This document shows positions 1 through 9,737 of a stretch of DNA of 64,000 nt, in pieces. The notes below the pieces were generated by a model. That model was not told the DNA's origin. It did not search any database and saw nothing but the letters and a program-made list of their open reading frames with translations. A program made the translations under genes and the position numbers. The stretch covers positions 37,339-101,338 of the forward strand of contig CAKZMM010000108.1 of the NCBI GenBank assembly GCA_937128505.1, written 5' to 3'. This stretch comes from an uncultured Thermogutta sp. Its GTDB lineage: Bacteria > Planctomycetota > Planctomycetia > Pirellulales > Thermoguttaceae. How positions within the stretch are numbered: the first letter of the stretch is position 1; each line of letters starts with the position of its first letter.

Positions 1-351
1 TTCCGCCCTTGCCCCGTAGATAATGCGGTCAAAATCACCGGAACGGGCTAGCGCCGCGCACTCCCTGGAAAGTTCCGGGCTTTTTGAAGCACAGACTAAT
101 TCACCGGTCAATCTTCGCGCTTTTCCGGTGTTGCAAGTCCCCAGGATTGTGACTGCTGGAAAAATGAACTCTCGCAAAAACGAAGCGAAAAGCAGGAACC
201 CTAACCTGAAGCAGCCCGCGGACTAATGAATGCGCAGAAGGTACCCCCGTTGACTTGCGGCATGAAGAGTTGAACTGCGGCATAAATACAAGGCCCCGAA
301 AAGATAGATGGGCGATAAGCAACCGCTGCCTTTCGGAGCTGCAGACGGCAC
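1..351. other. Intergenic, no gene seen
   Basis: I see no convincing coding sequence. A short imperfect duplication, TTGCGGCATGAAGAGTTGAA followed by CTGCGGCAT, lies near 250-282. It is one of many short direct repeats in the spacers of this window. Confidence 0.5.
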
Positions 352-1059
352 TCATTCTCGGTGCGCGGCATTGATGCGACGGCGACATTCGTCCAGGATC
401 TCGGCCGTTCTTGTCGCTCCCACTCGGGTCACCCCCAACCGCCGCACCTCCAGCAATTTATCAAGGGTGCGGATACCGCCGGCCGCCTTAACTTGAACCG
501 ACGGGGGACTATGTCGACGCATAAGCTCCAGATCCTCCACCGTGGCCCCAGCTTCTCCGAACCCGGTCGAGGTTTTCACAAAGTCGACGCCTAACTCGCC
601 GCAGATCTCGCACAAGGCGATCTTGTGTGAATCCTGCAAATAGCAATTCTCGAAGATGATTTTGATGATTCGGCCCCGCGCGTGGACCGCCTCGGTAACC
701 GTGGCTATTTCGTTTCGAACATACTCCCAATCGTTGCTCAGCACCTTGCCGATATTCACCACCATATCGAGTTCTTCGGCGCCATCGTCCATCACCGACT
801 CGGCCTCCGTCAACTTCACGCTGACGCATTGGCTGCCATGCGGAAACCCCACGGTGGTTGTCGGCTTCACGTCACTGGGAGCCAAGAGCTCGGCACACCG
901 TCGGACATAGTAAGGCTTGATACAAACGGTCGCCACGTTATAGAGCACCGCGAGCCGACAACCTTCCTCCATCTGCTCATCCGTTAAGCCCGGGGCAAGC
1001 AACGAATGGTCGATCATTTTCGCGATATCTTCGTACGTATACTCGACAGCCTCAGCCAT
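352..1059 (-). CDS. deoC: Deoxyribose-phosphate aldolase
   Basis: This is a cytoplasmic class I aldolase that cleaves 2-deoxy-D-ribose 5-phosphate to glyceraldehyde 3-phosphate and acetaldehyde in deoxynucleoside catabolism. The 235-residue length fits the DeoC family. The Schiff-base lysine is in VDFVKTSTGFG near residue 160, and the second conserved lysine is in VKAAGG near residue 190. Early DeoC signatures MIDHSLLAP and VGFPHG are present. The ATG is preceded by a strong ribosome-binding site (GAGGGGGAAAT). A cupin gene lies 357 bp upstream on the same strand; no nucleoside phosphorylase gene is adjacent, so an operon role is not evident. The family assignment is secure. Confidence 0.95.
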   Translation of the reverse strand: MAEAVEYTYEDIAKMIDHSLLAPGLTDEQMEEGCRLAVLYNVATVCIKPYYVRRCAELLAPSDVKPTTTVGFPHGSQCVSVKLTEAESVMDDGAEELDMVVNIGKVLSNDWEYVRNEIATVTEAVHARGRIIKIIFENCYLQDSHKIALCEICGELGVDFVKTSTGFGEAGATVEDLELMRRHSPPSVQVKAAGGIRTLDKLLEVRRLGVTRVGATRTAEILDECRRRINAAHRE

Positions 1060-1416
1060 ATTTCCCCCTCAACTGTAAAAACTCCAGAGGAATCGGCGAC
1101 GATAATCTGCAATTTTTCAAAAGCAAATCAAGAAGGCCAAAAAGTTATTACTTTCCGAGCTAAACCTCGAGTCTCCCTACCCGGAGCACTCGGTCCGAAA
1201 TCTCAACACCACTATCGGTTTTTGAAATCCCAGATGATCGATCGAGGTGAGGCAAGCTCCGAGAGCCTCCAGCTCAGTTTGTACTTGCGCTCCAGCCGCT
1301 TTTGTCCCCATCAACAGCAAGTTCGCGACCTGCTTGCAAGCACTCGAGAATCCTCCCTGGGAAATGAATTTCCGACAGAACCATTCAGCCACAAAGAGCG
1401 ACCAAAGGTGCCCGTC
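1060..1416. other. Intergenic between cupin gene and deoC
   Basis: Both neighbours are on the minus strand. I found no gene and no clear terminator here. Forward-strand reading frames through this stretch are continuations antisense to the flanking genes. Confidence 0.4.
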
Positions 1417-1821
1417 CTATTTCCGCAGCTCCCGCCAGGGCGATTCGTGTGCCAGCTCGGTCACCGCGTAACCACTTTCCGTCGCCACGGCAGGACTGAT
1501 AATCGCGAGCAATACCGCGTCCTCGGAAGAAGTGTTGAACGAGGCATGAACACCGCCGGCAGGAATCGCCACGCAATCGCCCGGACGAAGAATCCGTTTT
1601 TCCTCACCCAGCCACTGCTCCACTTCTCCCCGCAAGCAATAGATAACCTCTTCCTGATCGTCATGCTTGTGAAAAGCGTGGCCACCGCCGGGACTCAACG
1701 TCACCTCGATGACCACGAGCTTCTGAAGCCCGGTATCCGCGGGACGGCAACACCACACCAATGAGCCCCAATCCAACTTTTCGGAGACCGCCTCACTTCG
1801 GGGGATAAACTTTCCGCTCAT
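1417..1821 (-). CDS. Cupin domain protein
   Basis: This is a small single-domain cupin of 134 residues. Cupin motif 1 is visible as HAFHKHDDQEEVIYCLRGE, with the metal-binding His-His-Glu pattern. Motif 2 is visible as PGDCVAIPAGGVHASFN. Such proteins bind a metal and act as small-molecule isomerases, dioxygenases or sensors; the substrate cannot be read from sequence. I start at the ATG at 1821, which has AAAGGTGAG eight bases upstream. A GTG four codons earlier lies inside that ribosome-binding site and is less likely. No partner gene is close enough to suggest a pathway. Confidence 0.8.
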   Translation of the reverse strand: MSGKFIPRSEAVSEKLDWGSLVWCCRPADTGLQKLVVIEVTLSPGGGHAFHKHDDQEEVIYCLRGEVEQWLGEEKRILRPGDCVAIPAGGVHASFNTSSEDAVLLAIISPAVATESGYAVTELAHESPWRELRK

Positions 1822-4479
1822 GCAAATTCTCACCTTTCTAGAGACCTGCGAATGCTTCTCCGGAACTTTTTCTGCTTCGACTTAAATCCCACTCTTCTTT
1901 TTATTCGAAACTTATGGAACGCGCCGAAGAAACCAGAATCGCTCACCACTCAGGGGTTCAGACCCGCTAACTAGCGTAAATATATGCAATATTATGAGGA
2001 ATCTTTCCGAACCGTCAACTTTCGGTGTGGTTAACCTGTCGGCGCCCGATGCGGATGGTCTAAGCTCAAGATGCCGATGGTCTTGAGTGTACGAGTCTTC
2101 TTCGAGCGATAACCCGGCTAGGTCCCACGGAATTGCACCGCCAGAAAACTCCGCGCGCTGAATTACTTCATCGGCATAATTTCATAGCCCTTTGCCGGGG
2201 GTGATGCCCACCAGAAAGGCTGTCCCAAAACCGTTTCACTCCGTTGCGGTTACAAAGGACCCCATCTCTGCGGGGTGTTCCAGCGAAACGAGGCATCCTA
2301 ATCAAAAGCCGCCTTTAACTGAAAAAGCACGCCTTCTAGGACCTGTCGAAAAGGCATCAATGGTACAGGGCGAGGCAAGCAATGCAACCGCCTCGATCCC
2401 CCTAAATCCCCAAAAGATTTTGAAACAAGTTAGGTACGGTCGGCGATTTTTTAGGTGGACAATGGTCCAAAGGTTATCCCCAGTAAAGACACCTGTCGGG
2501 ATCGCGACGGCAAAGTTCCCACCCCAATGAGACACCTCACCGCGTTTCGAACCGGTGAGGCAAATGACCCGTTCGTTATATGGGTTAGCCAGACGGGCAC
2601 AAAGTCACAAGTAGGTAATCCGGTAATACCCGGGTAATTGCCCTGCTTAATAAAAGTTCAATTGAGGCGGCCGTAAGGGCGTGAGCGTCTTTCGCCGGGC
2701 TATTGGTCGCGGAATCCTCTAAAAAGGTGCCAAAACACTCCGTTCAAGAAGGAATTTTCAGCCTTTCCAAGCCGTGTAATCAGCGATGTCTGAGAAGCAG
2801 ATTTCTCAAGATGCCGCGTGCCGCAGCTTACAGGACGACGGAGGACAAGAGCAAAAAGTCAGGAAAGAAAACGGAGAGGAAGGGGGCGGAGGAATGCAGA
2901 CCATCAAGATCAGGAAGGGATGTAAACAATCAAGATATCAATCAAGCTAAAGAGAAGAGTTACAGGGCGGGAGTGCCCGCTCAAGTAAAACGCAAAGACC
3001 AATCCTCGTCAACACGTGATATGCGGCCCAGCTTCACCGCTTCACCCCTAGGAGTTCCCGGTACTTGTAAGGCCATTTGAAGGCCCACAAAGTACATCAA
3101 TCAACTAATGATATTAGCCAATTTAACATCAGCCGAATTTTTACTTTTTTACTTGTTCGTAACTTTTTGGCTGACGAATGCTGAACCTGCCAAATATCAG
3201 TTTCCATATAACCTTTCTCCAGAACAAGGACGAGGTTAACTCGCAGCTTTCAAAGTCCTTCCCTCTATGCGGTAGACCGGATATGCCCAATCAAGCTAGA
3301 TCCACTCTCGAATGTCGGTGATCGTTAAGGAAAAGGGTTCAACCAAAAGATCGCAAAAGTGGTGTTACAGAAATTCTCATTTAACCTTGGGTTTCTTCAA
3401 GCACATACTAAATAATACTCACTTCCTGAATGAACTAATGATTACAAACGTAAACTAAGTTCGTTTTCGAGGATATCGCTTAGCGGGTTTGTTCTCCCAC
3501 TGAAGCTAGTATTGCCATTAACATATTTAACACATTCCTATTGCCATTAAGATAATCGCTTAACCTGCAAACCCGGTCGTGAGAAACATACCCCCGAGAT
3601 TTTTATTTCTTGGCGAATTTCTTTTAGGCGTAGGCGTTGATAAAAAGCGAAAGTGCTTTTTTTGTGACTTTGTGTGATATTCGTCCTGTCGAATCCCCTG
3701 ACCGATGTCTCGCACACCAATCCAATTAGGGTTCGTCAGGTGAAAGGATTGATGGTAAAACGCAATTGAAAATCTGACTCTAAGGAAGACAATTCGGCTC
3801 TCGGAACTCAAGCGATAAAACGATTAACGTCGGTCTTCTCAGCGCATTTTGTGCCGTTCTAGCAATCTGATTACCCGGCTAAAAAATTCGTTTAAGTCCC
3901 GGCGTTGGCGAATCGAAAGTGATGGTGTACGCGGTGCTGGCTACCTACGGGGCGCGAGCCTTCGTCGGTAGCTGACAGTAATTTGAAAGAGATGGGCTTG
4001 GGCGGGAAAGCTCAAGAAGCAAGTTCGAATATACTTTTAGTCAGAAGTTCGTCGAAACATCAACACCTCAATGGGTCATATCGGTGCGGCATATCAATGC
4101 GGCACATTCACATTGGTAATCGAAGGAAAGAACGTTCGGCAGCCTTTTCTAGGAGCTGTGCCGCTCAAGCCCCGTGAGGTAGGATTCGCTTCAGAGACCA
4201 TCGAAAATAGAGCGTTTGTGGGTTCGCTTCGGTAGAATTGATGAGATTCAGAGCATTCGGGGAGTGGGGAGCTCAGAAAACCGATTGCAGGACGTTCGAA
4301 CACAGTTTTTCTCCACCCGACGAAAGACGGTTCACTTTGGAGGGAAGGATGACTGAGTGGCGAAACGATGTCTTAGAATTTTGAAAAATGCCTAAGAAGT
4401 CCAAAAAATTGAGCAACGTTTAAAAAATATTTAACGACGCAAGGACGCCGTAAAAGCATTGTAAGTTGTCGCCTCTTAA
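1822..4479. other. Long non-coding stretch (2.66 kb)
   Basis: No reading frame here has recognisable protein character; the longest (112 and 125 codons) lack domain motifs. Small imperfect duplications are visible, such as GATGCGGATGGTCT / GATGCCGATGGTCT near 2049-2085 and GTGCGGCATATCAAT / GCGGCACAT near 4085-4105. I see no IS termini or transposase remnants. Confidence 0.45.
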
Positions 4480-4552
4480 GCCCCCTTAGCTCAGTCGGTA
4501 GAGCAACTGACTCTTAATCAGTGGGTCGGAGGTTCGAGTCCTCCAGGGGGCA
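4480..4552 (+). tRNA. tRNA-Lys (anticodon CUU)
   Basis: A cloverleaf folds directly. The acceptor stem is GCCCCCT/AGGGGGC, the D stem is GCTC/GAGC, and the anticodon stem is ACTGA/TCAGT around loop CTCTTAA. The T stem is GGAGG/CCTCC with loop TTCGAGT, and the discriminator is A. The anticodon CUU reads AAG. The 3' CCA is not encoded. It stands alone, with no other tRNA nearby. Confidence 0.96.
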
Positions 4553-4762
4553 TTGCGGAAACTGAGGCTTCTTGGCTTCCTGTGGTAAAACTTGGCATAA
4601 GTGGTGTGATTTAATCCGGTTCCGCTTATTCGCCCATCGTGTGCTTTTCTGATCGCATGCTCGTCTGTGTCCCCGTTAATCGTCGGCCTATTTGGAGCGC
4701 CGTGTTTACCGCTTTTTGCGCTCCGCCCCCAGTTCTCCGGACATCTGGCATTGGTCATTCAG

Positions 4763-5222
4763 GGATCGCTCCCTTTCCCGCGGAAGGTGGTCCTGGGGAT
4801 GCGTGCGGTTTCCAATGGTTCCTCGCGGATCACCCTCCCCGCGCGCAGTGGTAGTGGCTGACGCGAGCGTATACTTTCTTGGTGCAGGAGTCACCCTCCC
4901 CGCGCGCAGTGGTAGTGGTGCTGGAAATTATCCGACCCCAAAGGATTTTGATCACCTTCCACGCGCGTAGTGCTCGTAGAGCCTTTAAACGCCTCGAAGC
5001 AGTGTTAAGGCCTTGCTTTCCCCGCGCGAAGTGGTTATCGCACTATCCTATTAGGAGGAGGTCGACTTTAAATCGCTTTCGCCGCGCGCTGTGGCCGTTC
5101 GTATCGCTACGTGCCTCTTGCGGAGAGACCTAATCGCTTTTCCCGCACGTGGTGGTGACTGCATCACCCGGCCCCAATAACACTCTCATCATCGGTCGCC
5201 TTCCCGCGGCTAGTGGTGGTTG
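4763..5222. CRISPR. Degenerate CRISPR-like array, 8 units, 61-bp period
   Basis: Eight imperfect copies of a roughly 28-nt element occur, with CCCGCG-like cores at 4780, 4841, 4902, 4963, 5024, 5084, 5145 and 5206, so every step is 60-61 bp. The copies at 4831 and 4892 are identical over 27 nt; the rest are diverged. A typical copy reads CGCTTTCCCCGCGCG followed by AAGTGG. The roughly 32-nt stretches between copies are unrelated. Period, repeat length and the TTCCCCGCGC start match type I-E CRISPR repeats. No cas gene lies in the window. A possible ninth, weaker copy sits near 4711-4735. Confidence 0.6.
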
Positions 5223-5697
5223 CAGGCGCGGAATTTAGCGGATAATTTCAAGTTCATAGCAAGGCCTTGGCCACCCGAAGTTGATTTTTCTCAAATACGG
5301 AACCGAGGAGGCCCCGGTAGTTTCCGGATCATGTCTCCTGGTTTTCTGCGTAACCCGGGTATGTTATTTTTCGTTACACCAGCAATGGAGGCCCACCCCT
5401 GATTCCCCGCGTACTTTGGATGTGCTTGTGTTTGAGGTAGCAGAGCCGGGGGCTGAGACCTACCTTCGCGCGCAGCTCGGATATGCGGACGACATCCTAG
5501 CCGAGGACCGGCCCAAGGAGCCTGCCTCCCCGCTTACCTGCGATGCCCAGCCGCAGCGGCTGCGGACGAGCTTGGTGATGCCCTGCCTCCCCGCGTAGCT
5601 GGGATGCCCTCAGCTTGTTGTGGTCTTGTTTAATCGAAGGAAGATCGGTTTTTATTTAAGCTCTCTGAGTCACAAGTATTAGCATGAGAGTTGTGGG
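5223..5697. other. Spacer between CRISPR-like series and the heparinase-like gene
   Basis: No gene is seen. Most of this stretch is the second 61-bp periodic series, described separately. The last 80 bases before the start codon at 5698 lack a strong ribosome-binding site. Confidence 0.4.
5336..5612. CRISPR. Second degenerate CRISPR-like series, 5 units
   Basis: Five imperfect copies occur, with cores at about 5348, 5409, 5470, 5532 and 5593 (steps of 61-62 bp). The clearest two read CCTGCCTCCCCGC, then four or five variable bases, then CTGSGATGCCC. The middle copy reads CCTTCGCGCGCAGCTCGGAT. This series is out of phase by about 20 bp with the upstream one and its repeat ends differently (GGATG rather than GTGGTAG). 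It could be a separate array or a later, rearranged part of the first. Confidence 0.5.
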
Positions 5698-8076
5698 ATG
5701 AACGCTTTTTCTCAAAAAGTTGTAGCGGCGGTTGTGATTTTACTTGTGTGTTCACAACATGCTCCCTCCGGTCAAGAAGGGGTCCAGATCGATCCTGAGC
5801 CGGGCCCCCGGCAAAAACCGTATTCGCCCGCTGATGGTCAAGTAGTTCAGGTAACACCTCCGCCATTCATTTGGGTACCCTCGGGGAAAAAGAGTGTGTA
5901 CTGCCTTCAAATTTCGCGAAGCGAGGTGTTTTCGGCCGAGTCGACGCACACCTATCACGGAATTAGCCGCTCGGTTTTCGTGCCCTGCGACGTACTGCCG
6001 CCTGGTCAATGGTACTGGCGATATGGAATTGAAACCGGGCAAGGAACCGTATGGGGCCGACCAAGGCCGTTTGTAGTCCCGGAAGACGCCCGCCCATTCC
6101 CGTACCCGGATTGGGAGCAAGTGATCCCAGAGATTCCGAAAACTCGGCCACGACTTTTCTTTCCCGGCGAGCGACTCGAGCAAGCCCGCCACTGGGCAGC
6201 CGGTCCTCTAAAGCGGGAAATTGCTCGACTGGTAGCCGCCTGTGAGCGGGAGGTAGGCAAAGAGCTTGTGGCCGAGCCCGGTTACCCGCCAAAAGGGCCG
6301 GAATACGGGCCGTGGGCTGTCAACGTGATGCGGACCACCCGGCCACCGATGGATATGATGGAATCTTGCGCGTTGGCTTGGCTTCTTACCGGAAATCGGC
6401 GTTTGGGCGAGGAGGCAAAGCGACGTTTGTTGCACTTTTTCGGCTGGGATCCAAACGGACCTACAAGCTTTTTCGGCTACGATGAGCCGGCGATGTGGAT
6501 GATGATGCGGGGAACGCGAGCCTATGACTGGACGTACGACTTATTCACCCCGGAGGAACGAACTCAGGTTGAGAAGGTGATGAAGATCCGTGCCGAACAA
6601 TTCTACCGACATTTGCAGCGACTGCCTTTCGAGAGCTCTCCGTACGAGAGTCATGCGGGCCGGTTACCCGGGTTTTTGGGAGAGTGTGCGTTGGCATTCA
6701 TTCACGAATGGCCGGAAGCACCGCAGTGGCTTGATTATGCCACCGTTTTATACTGTACGGCGTACCCGGCTTGGGGAGGCGATGACGGCGGTTGGCAGGA
6801 GGGGCCAGCTTACTGGGCGGCCTACATGCAATTCGCCTTGCATTATGTGGTGGCCTTGCGGCATGCCACCGCGATCGACCTTATGCAGAAGCCTTTCTTT
6901 CGGAATACTCCGTACTATGCGTTGTACACAGCTACGCCGTACCATCAGCATGTGCCGTTTGGAGATGGCCAGACCGGCAGCCCAAAGCGTTTAGGCCCAG
7001 TTATGTACGCGTTTTCCACGCTTCTGCAAAGCCCGTACTTCCGGTGGTATGCGGAGGAGGCCCGAGCGAGTGTCCCGTCGGACGTTCTGACTTTGGCCAC
7101 ATACGATCCGCGGTTAGAGCCGCGCTCGCCACGCGAGTTGCCACCGGCTCGGTTTTTCCCGGCGGTGGGGCTGGCGTCTTTTCATACGGCTTTGGGTGAC
7201 CGGGAGAACGATATTAGCTTTCTGTTTCGCTCAAGTCCCTATGGGGCGGTAAGCCATGGTCATGCGGATCAAAACGCGTATGTGGTCGAGGCCTTCGGGC
7301 GAGGGCTGGCAATTGCGACCGGATATTACCCTTGGTATGGTTCTCCCCATCACGATCAGTGGACGCGATCCACAAAGGCGGTTAATAGCGTCCTAGTGGA
7401 TGGACAGGGGCAGGTTAAACGTGAATGGGGCTTCGGGGGACGGCTCACGGCATTTGCCTCCATCGAAGGTTATGATTATGTGGAGGGCGAAGCCGCACCG
7501 GCTTACGGTGGCCGACTGGAGCGATTCCGCCGGCATGTGCTCCACCTTCGGCCGGGTGTGTTTGTGGTGTTCGACGATTTGCGGTCGCTTCGGCCCGCGC
7601 AGTTTGGTTGGCTGCTCCATGCCTACAATCGCATCCATGTCGATGAAGTAAATCAGATTTTGCGAATTACCAATTCGTCGGCAGCCATGCAGGTGCATTT
7701 GCTTTTGCCCGAGGGGGTCAACTTTTCGCAAACCGATCGATACGAACCGGAACCTGAACTCCAAGCCGGGGACTGGTCTAATACTTGGCATTTGACGGCT
7801 GCTACCCGGGAACCGGATCACCAGGCCTTATTCCTGGCGGTACTTTTACCTTACCGCGAAGGAAAGTCACACACTCTCCCGCAAGTAAAGCTGCTTCAGG
7901 GTGCGGGGGTAGTGGGAGTGGTCTTGGTTCATCGCGAGGGTGATGAGGATCTAGTAGCGTTCCGAACAGATCCCGGCAAAACGGCGTGGATTGATCAAAC
8001 GCAGATCCCTAGCCGAGTCTTTGCCCGCGGCAAACGGGCCGATGGGCAAGTATTTCGCACGTTTTCGCACGAATAA
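5698..8076 (+). CDS. Exported heparinase II/III-like polysaccharide lyase (DUF4962-type)
   Basis: This 792-residue protein begins with a signal peptide (VVAAVVILLVCSQHAPSGQ). An N-terminal beta-sandwich-like region (about 35-130) is followed by an all-alpha toroid region with repeated aromatic and glycine motifs, such as GGDDGGWQEGPAYW near residue 365. A heparinase II/III-type C-terminal part contains SHGHADQNAYVVEAFGRGLA near 520, with the His-rich site typical of these lyases. The order matches DUF4962 plus heparinase II/III proteins that degrade uronic-acid polysaccharides by beta-elimination; the exact substrate is unknown. The ATG has only a weak ribosome-binding site. It stands alone, flanked by CRISPR-like repeats upstream and a 23-bp duplication downstream. 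Confidence 0.82.
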   Translation: MNAFSQKVVAAVVILLVCSQHAPSGQEGVQIDPEPGPRQKPYSPADGQVVQVTPPPFIWVPSGKKSVYCLQISRSEVFSAESTHTYHGISRSVFVPCDVLPPGQWYWRYGIETGQGTVWGRPRPFVVPEDARPFPYPDWEQVIPEIPKTRPRLFFPGERLEQARHWAAGPLKREIARLVAACEREVGKELVAEPGYPPKGPEYGPWAVNVMRTTRPPMDMMESCALAWLLTGNRRLGEEAKRRLLHFFGWDPNGPTSFFGYDEPAMWMMMRGTRAYDWTYDLFTPEERTQVEKVMKIRAEQFYRHLQRLPFESSPYESHAGRLPGFLGECALAFIHEWPEAPQWLDYATVLYCTAYPAWGGDDGGWQEGPAYWAAYMQFALHYVVALRHATAIDLMQKPFFRNTPYYALYTATPYHQHVPFGDGQTGSPKRLGPVMYAFSTLLQSPYFRWYAEEARASVPSDVLTLATYDPRLEPRSPRELPPARFFPAVGLASFHTALGDRENDISFLFRSSPYGAVSHGHADQNAYVVEAFGRGLAIATGYYPWYGSPHHDQWTRSTKAVNSVLVDGQGQVKREWGFGGRLTAFASIEGYDYVEGEAAPAYGGRLERFRRHVLHLRPGVFVVFDDLRSLRPAQFGWLLHAYNRIHVDEVNQILRITNSSAAMQVHLLLPEGVNFSQTDRYEPEPELQAGDWSNTWHLTAATREPDHQALFLAVLLPYREGKSHTLPQVKLLQGAGVVGVVLVHREGDEDLVAFRTDPGKTAWIDQTQIPSRVFARGKRADGQVFRTFSHE

Positions 8077-8095
8077 GAGAGGGATGGTACGCGGT

Positions 8096-8138
8096 TTTTT
8101 TGTGCATCTTTGAACGTATTTTTTGTGCATCTTTGAAC
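8096..8138. repeat. 23-bp direct duplication
   Basis: TTTTTGTGCATCTTTGAAC occurs twice, at about 8096 and 8119, immediately downstream of the heparinase-like gene stop codon. Confidence 0.7.
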
Positions 8139-8304
8139 ACGTTTTATGCCGACCTTGTATGCCTTTTAAGTTGAGAGCGAGGCGGATCAATCGGTAGCCG
8201 CGAAGGCGCTTTCTACAAATTACGAAGGATTTTTGAGGCTTCAGGGGTTTGCTCTAATTTCGGACGCTTGGCAGGAAGCAAGTCGCGAAAGGGGGAGTTT
8301 TGTC

Positions 8305-8808
8305 ATGCTGGATCCTCTCTCGGGCAGCACCATCAGTTGCCACAAACATAATCCCGGCACGGTGCCACCGAACCTCCGTTGGCTGTGCTGGCCGCTGATG
8401 CGAACACCTCTCTCGGCAAGTTTAGGGATCGCCTTGCTGGTGGGCAGCTTTATTGCGGTGCTTTTCATCACAGGAAAGTGGTACCTTGCTGCAATAGCCG
8501 TCATGTGTTTACTTCTGAGCGTCCGCCGCTTTTTCTTGCCGGAAACGCTCGAGATAGCCATGGACGGCATCCACCGCTGGTCCTTGGGCAAACATAGCTA
8601 TATCCCATGGAGCCGAGTCGGCGCGTGGCAAGTATCGGGCGACGTGGTGATCCTTCATCCGCGCGGCGTACCCGGAAATGAACCTCGTTCCGCCGGGGTG
8701 GTCCTTTTCGTTTTCGACCGCCTTCCCCAGGTGGCCGGGGCCCTCGAGTACTACCTCGGCTCCCAGCAGGGAGGCTGTTCATCCGAAACTGCTGAACCAG
8801 GTTTGTAA
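8305..8808 (+). CDS. Small membrane protein, two TM helices, function unknown
   Basis: This is a 167-residue protein that I do not recognise. It has a short N-terminal cytoplasmic stretch, two hydrophobic segments (about 36-55 and 58-73) and a soluble C-terminal domain. That domain contains ETLEIAMDGIHRW and YIPWSRVGAWQV, a pattern like the bacterial PH-like (YdbT/YcxB-type) membrane domains; this is a guess from pattern only. I start at the ATG at 8305, which has GGGGGAG eight bases upstream. A TTG 24 codons earlier has no ribosome-binding site. A candidate terminator lies about 190 bp downstream. Confidence 0.6.
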   Translation: MLDPLSGSTISCHKHNPGTVPPNLRWLCWPLMRTPLSASLGIALLVGSFIAVLFITGKWYLAAIAVMCLLLSVRRFFLPETLEIAMDGIHRWSLGKHSYIPWSRVGAWQVSGDVVILHPRGVPGNEPRSAGVVLFVFDRLPQVAGALEYYLGSQQGGCSSETAEPGL

Positions 8809-9192
8809 CCCGAAGGGCCTCTTTTCGGCATCCAGGAAATGCAATGAAGCTGCCTTCGTCGGGATTTTGGGATCTTCGCAAAAAGGATTTCAACGGACAA
8901 TTTGTCGCTTATCGAGCACGGAAGAGTTTATCTTGGCCGGCAGGACTTGGATTCTCAAAACCTTCGGGAACAAAAACCGAACCAACCCGCGTCTAAAAAA
9001 GCCGGCCCAAAGGGGGGCCTTTTTGGGTAAAATACCTATTTTACGATCGTCTCAGCTTAATTCATCAGCTTAACCCAGAGGAGGTCATCGGCGGCTAACA
9101 ACTGTCTTGGCCTTGACAATCCAGGTGTCACACTCCTGCGAAAAAGCAGCGTCAGTGACTCAGGACCGCGGTAATTGTAAAGGACGCTTTAT
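8809..9192. other. Intergenic, candidate terminator inside
   Basis: No gene is evident. It contains the GC-rich hairpin with T-run described separately. Confidence 0.4.
9004..9024 (+). terminator. Candidate intrinsic terminator
   Basis: The stem GGCCC / GGGCC has a six-base loop and is followed at once by TTTTT. An upstream A-run can extend the pairing. It would end the transcript of the small membrane protein gene. The stem is short, so support is moderate. Confidence 0.4.
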
Positions 9193-9606
9193 ATGGTGCG
9201 AGCTTCAAGATTGTGGCGACGAGATTTACTCTTGTGCCTGTGGACAAATAGTTTGCTGATCTTGTCCCCCACTTTGCTTATCTTATCCCCCTCCATCGGC
9301 GCGGGTAGCGAGATTTCGGAGGAGGAACTCCGGGATCGCATCTTCGGCGGCTGGGTCGGAATGCTCATCGGCGGGTTGGAAGGCTTGGCTCACGAATTCA
9401 AATATAGGGAAAAGCCGCAGGAGTGTCCCGTGAGTATGCAGGTTAGGGTACTCACGGCGCTGGCAGAAAAAGCAATACTGTCACAAGGGGGGCAGCAAAT
9501 TTCGATTGGTGGAAATCGCGGGTACCGAATCGCCCGACAGGAGATTCAGAATCTTGAACCTCTTCCGCCGGATGCCCCCAAACCGCGTCCGAAAGGCGGT
9601 GATTAA
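9193..9606 (+). pseudogene. N-terminal fragment of an ADP-ribosylglycohydrolase-family protein
   Basis: The 137-residue product starts with a hydrophobic signal-like segment (LLLCLWTNSLLILSPTLLIL). It continues with LRDRIFGGWVGMLIGG and EFKYREK, the characteristic N-terminus of exported ADP-ribosylglycohydrolase-like proteins. The full-length relative at 34264-35634 has RDKMAGGWLGQMAGV and EFRWRG at the same place. Here the similarity ends after about 80 residues, and the downstream Asp-Asp metal-binding motifs are absent. The remaining 55 residues end in a proline-rich tail. This is most simply a truncated, non-catalytic remnant, although the reading frame is open and could still make a small exported protein. 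Confidence 0.6.
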
Positions 9607-9652
9607 CCGCACGCTCTTCATTGACTCAGCCCGGGGAAATTCCCGGAATATT

Positions 9653-9668
9653 GGGGGCTTGTGCCCCC
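9653..9668. terminator. Candidate hairpin between convergent genes
   Basis: GGGGGC-TTGT-GCCCCC forms a six-base-pair stem with a four-base loop between the convergent genes ending at 9606 and 9738. There is no T-run on either side, so its role as a terminator is only suggested. Confidence 0.35.
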
Positions 9669-9737
9669 GAATTCATCCAGGTTTTGGGCATATCGAGCCG
9701 CGTTATCGCCCATTAAGGCGTGCTGTCCCCACCGGCT

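Noticed and set aside
1006..1764. Long forward reading frame of 252 codons
   Set aside because: It is antisense to the deoC start and the cupin gene, and has no domain character. The minus-strand genes have clear motifs and ribosome-binding sites.
2192..3080. Forward frames of 112 and 125 codons in the long spacer
   Set aside because: No recognisable motifs, unusual composition, no ribosome-binding site and no supporting neighbours.
1822..4479. Mobile-element remnant in the long empty stretch
   Set aside because: I looked for terminal inverted repeats, target duplications and transposase motifs on both strands and saw none.
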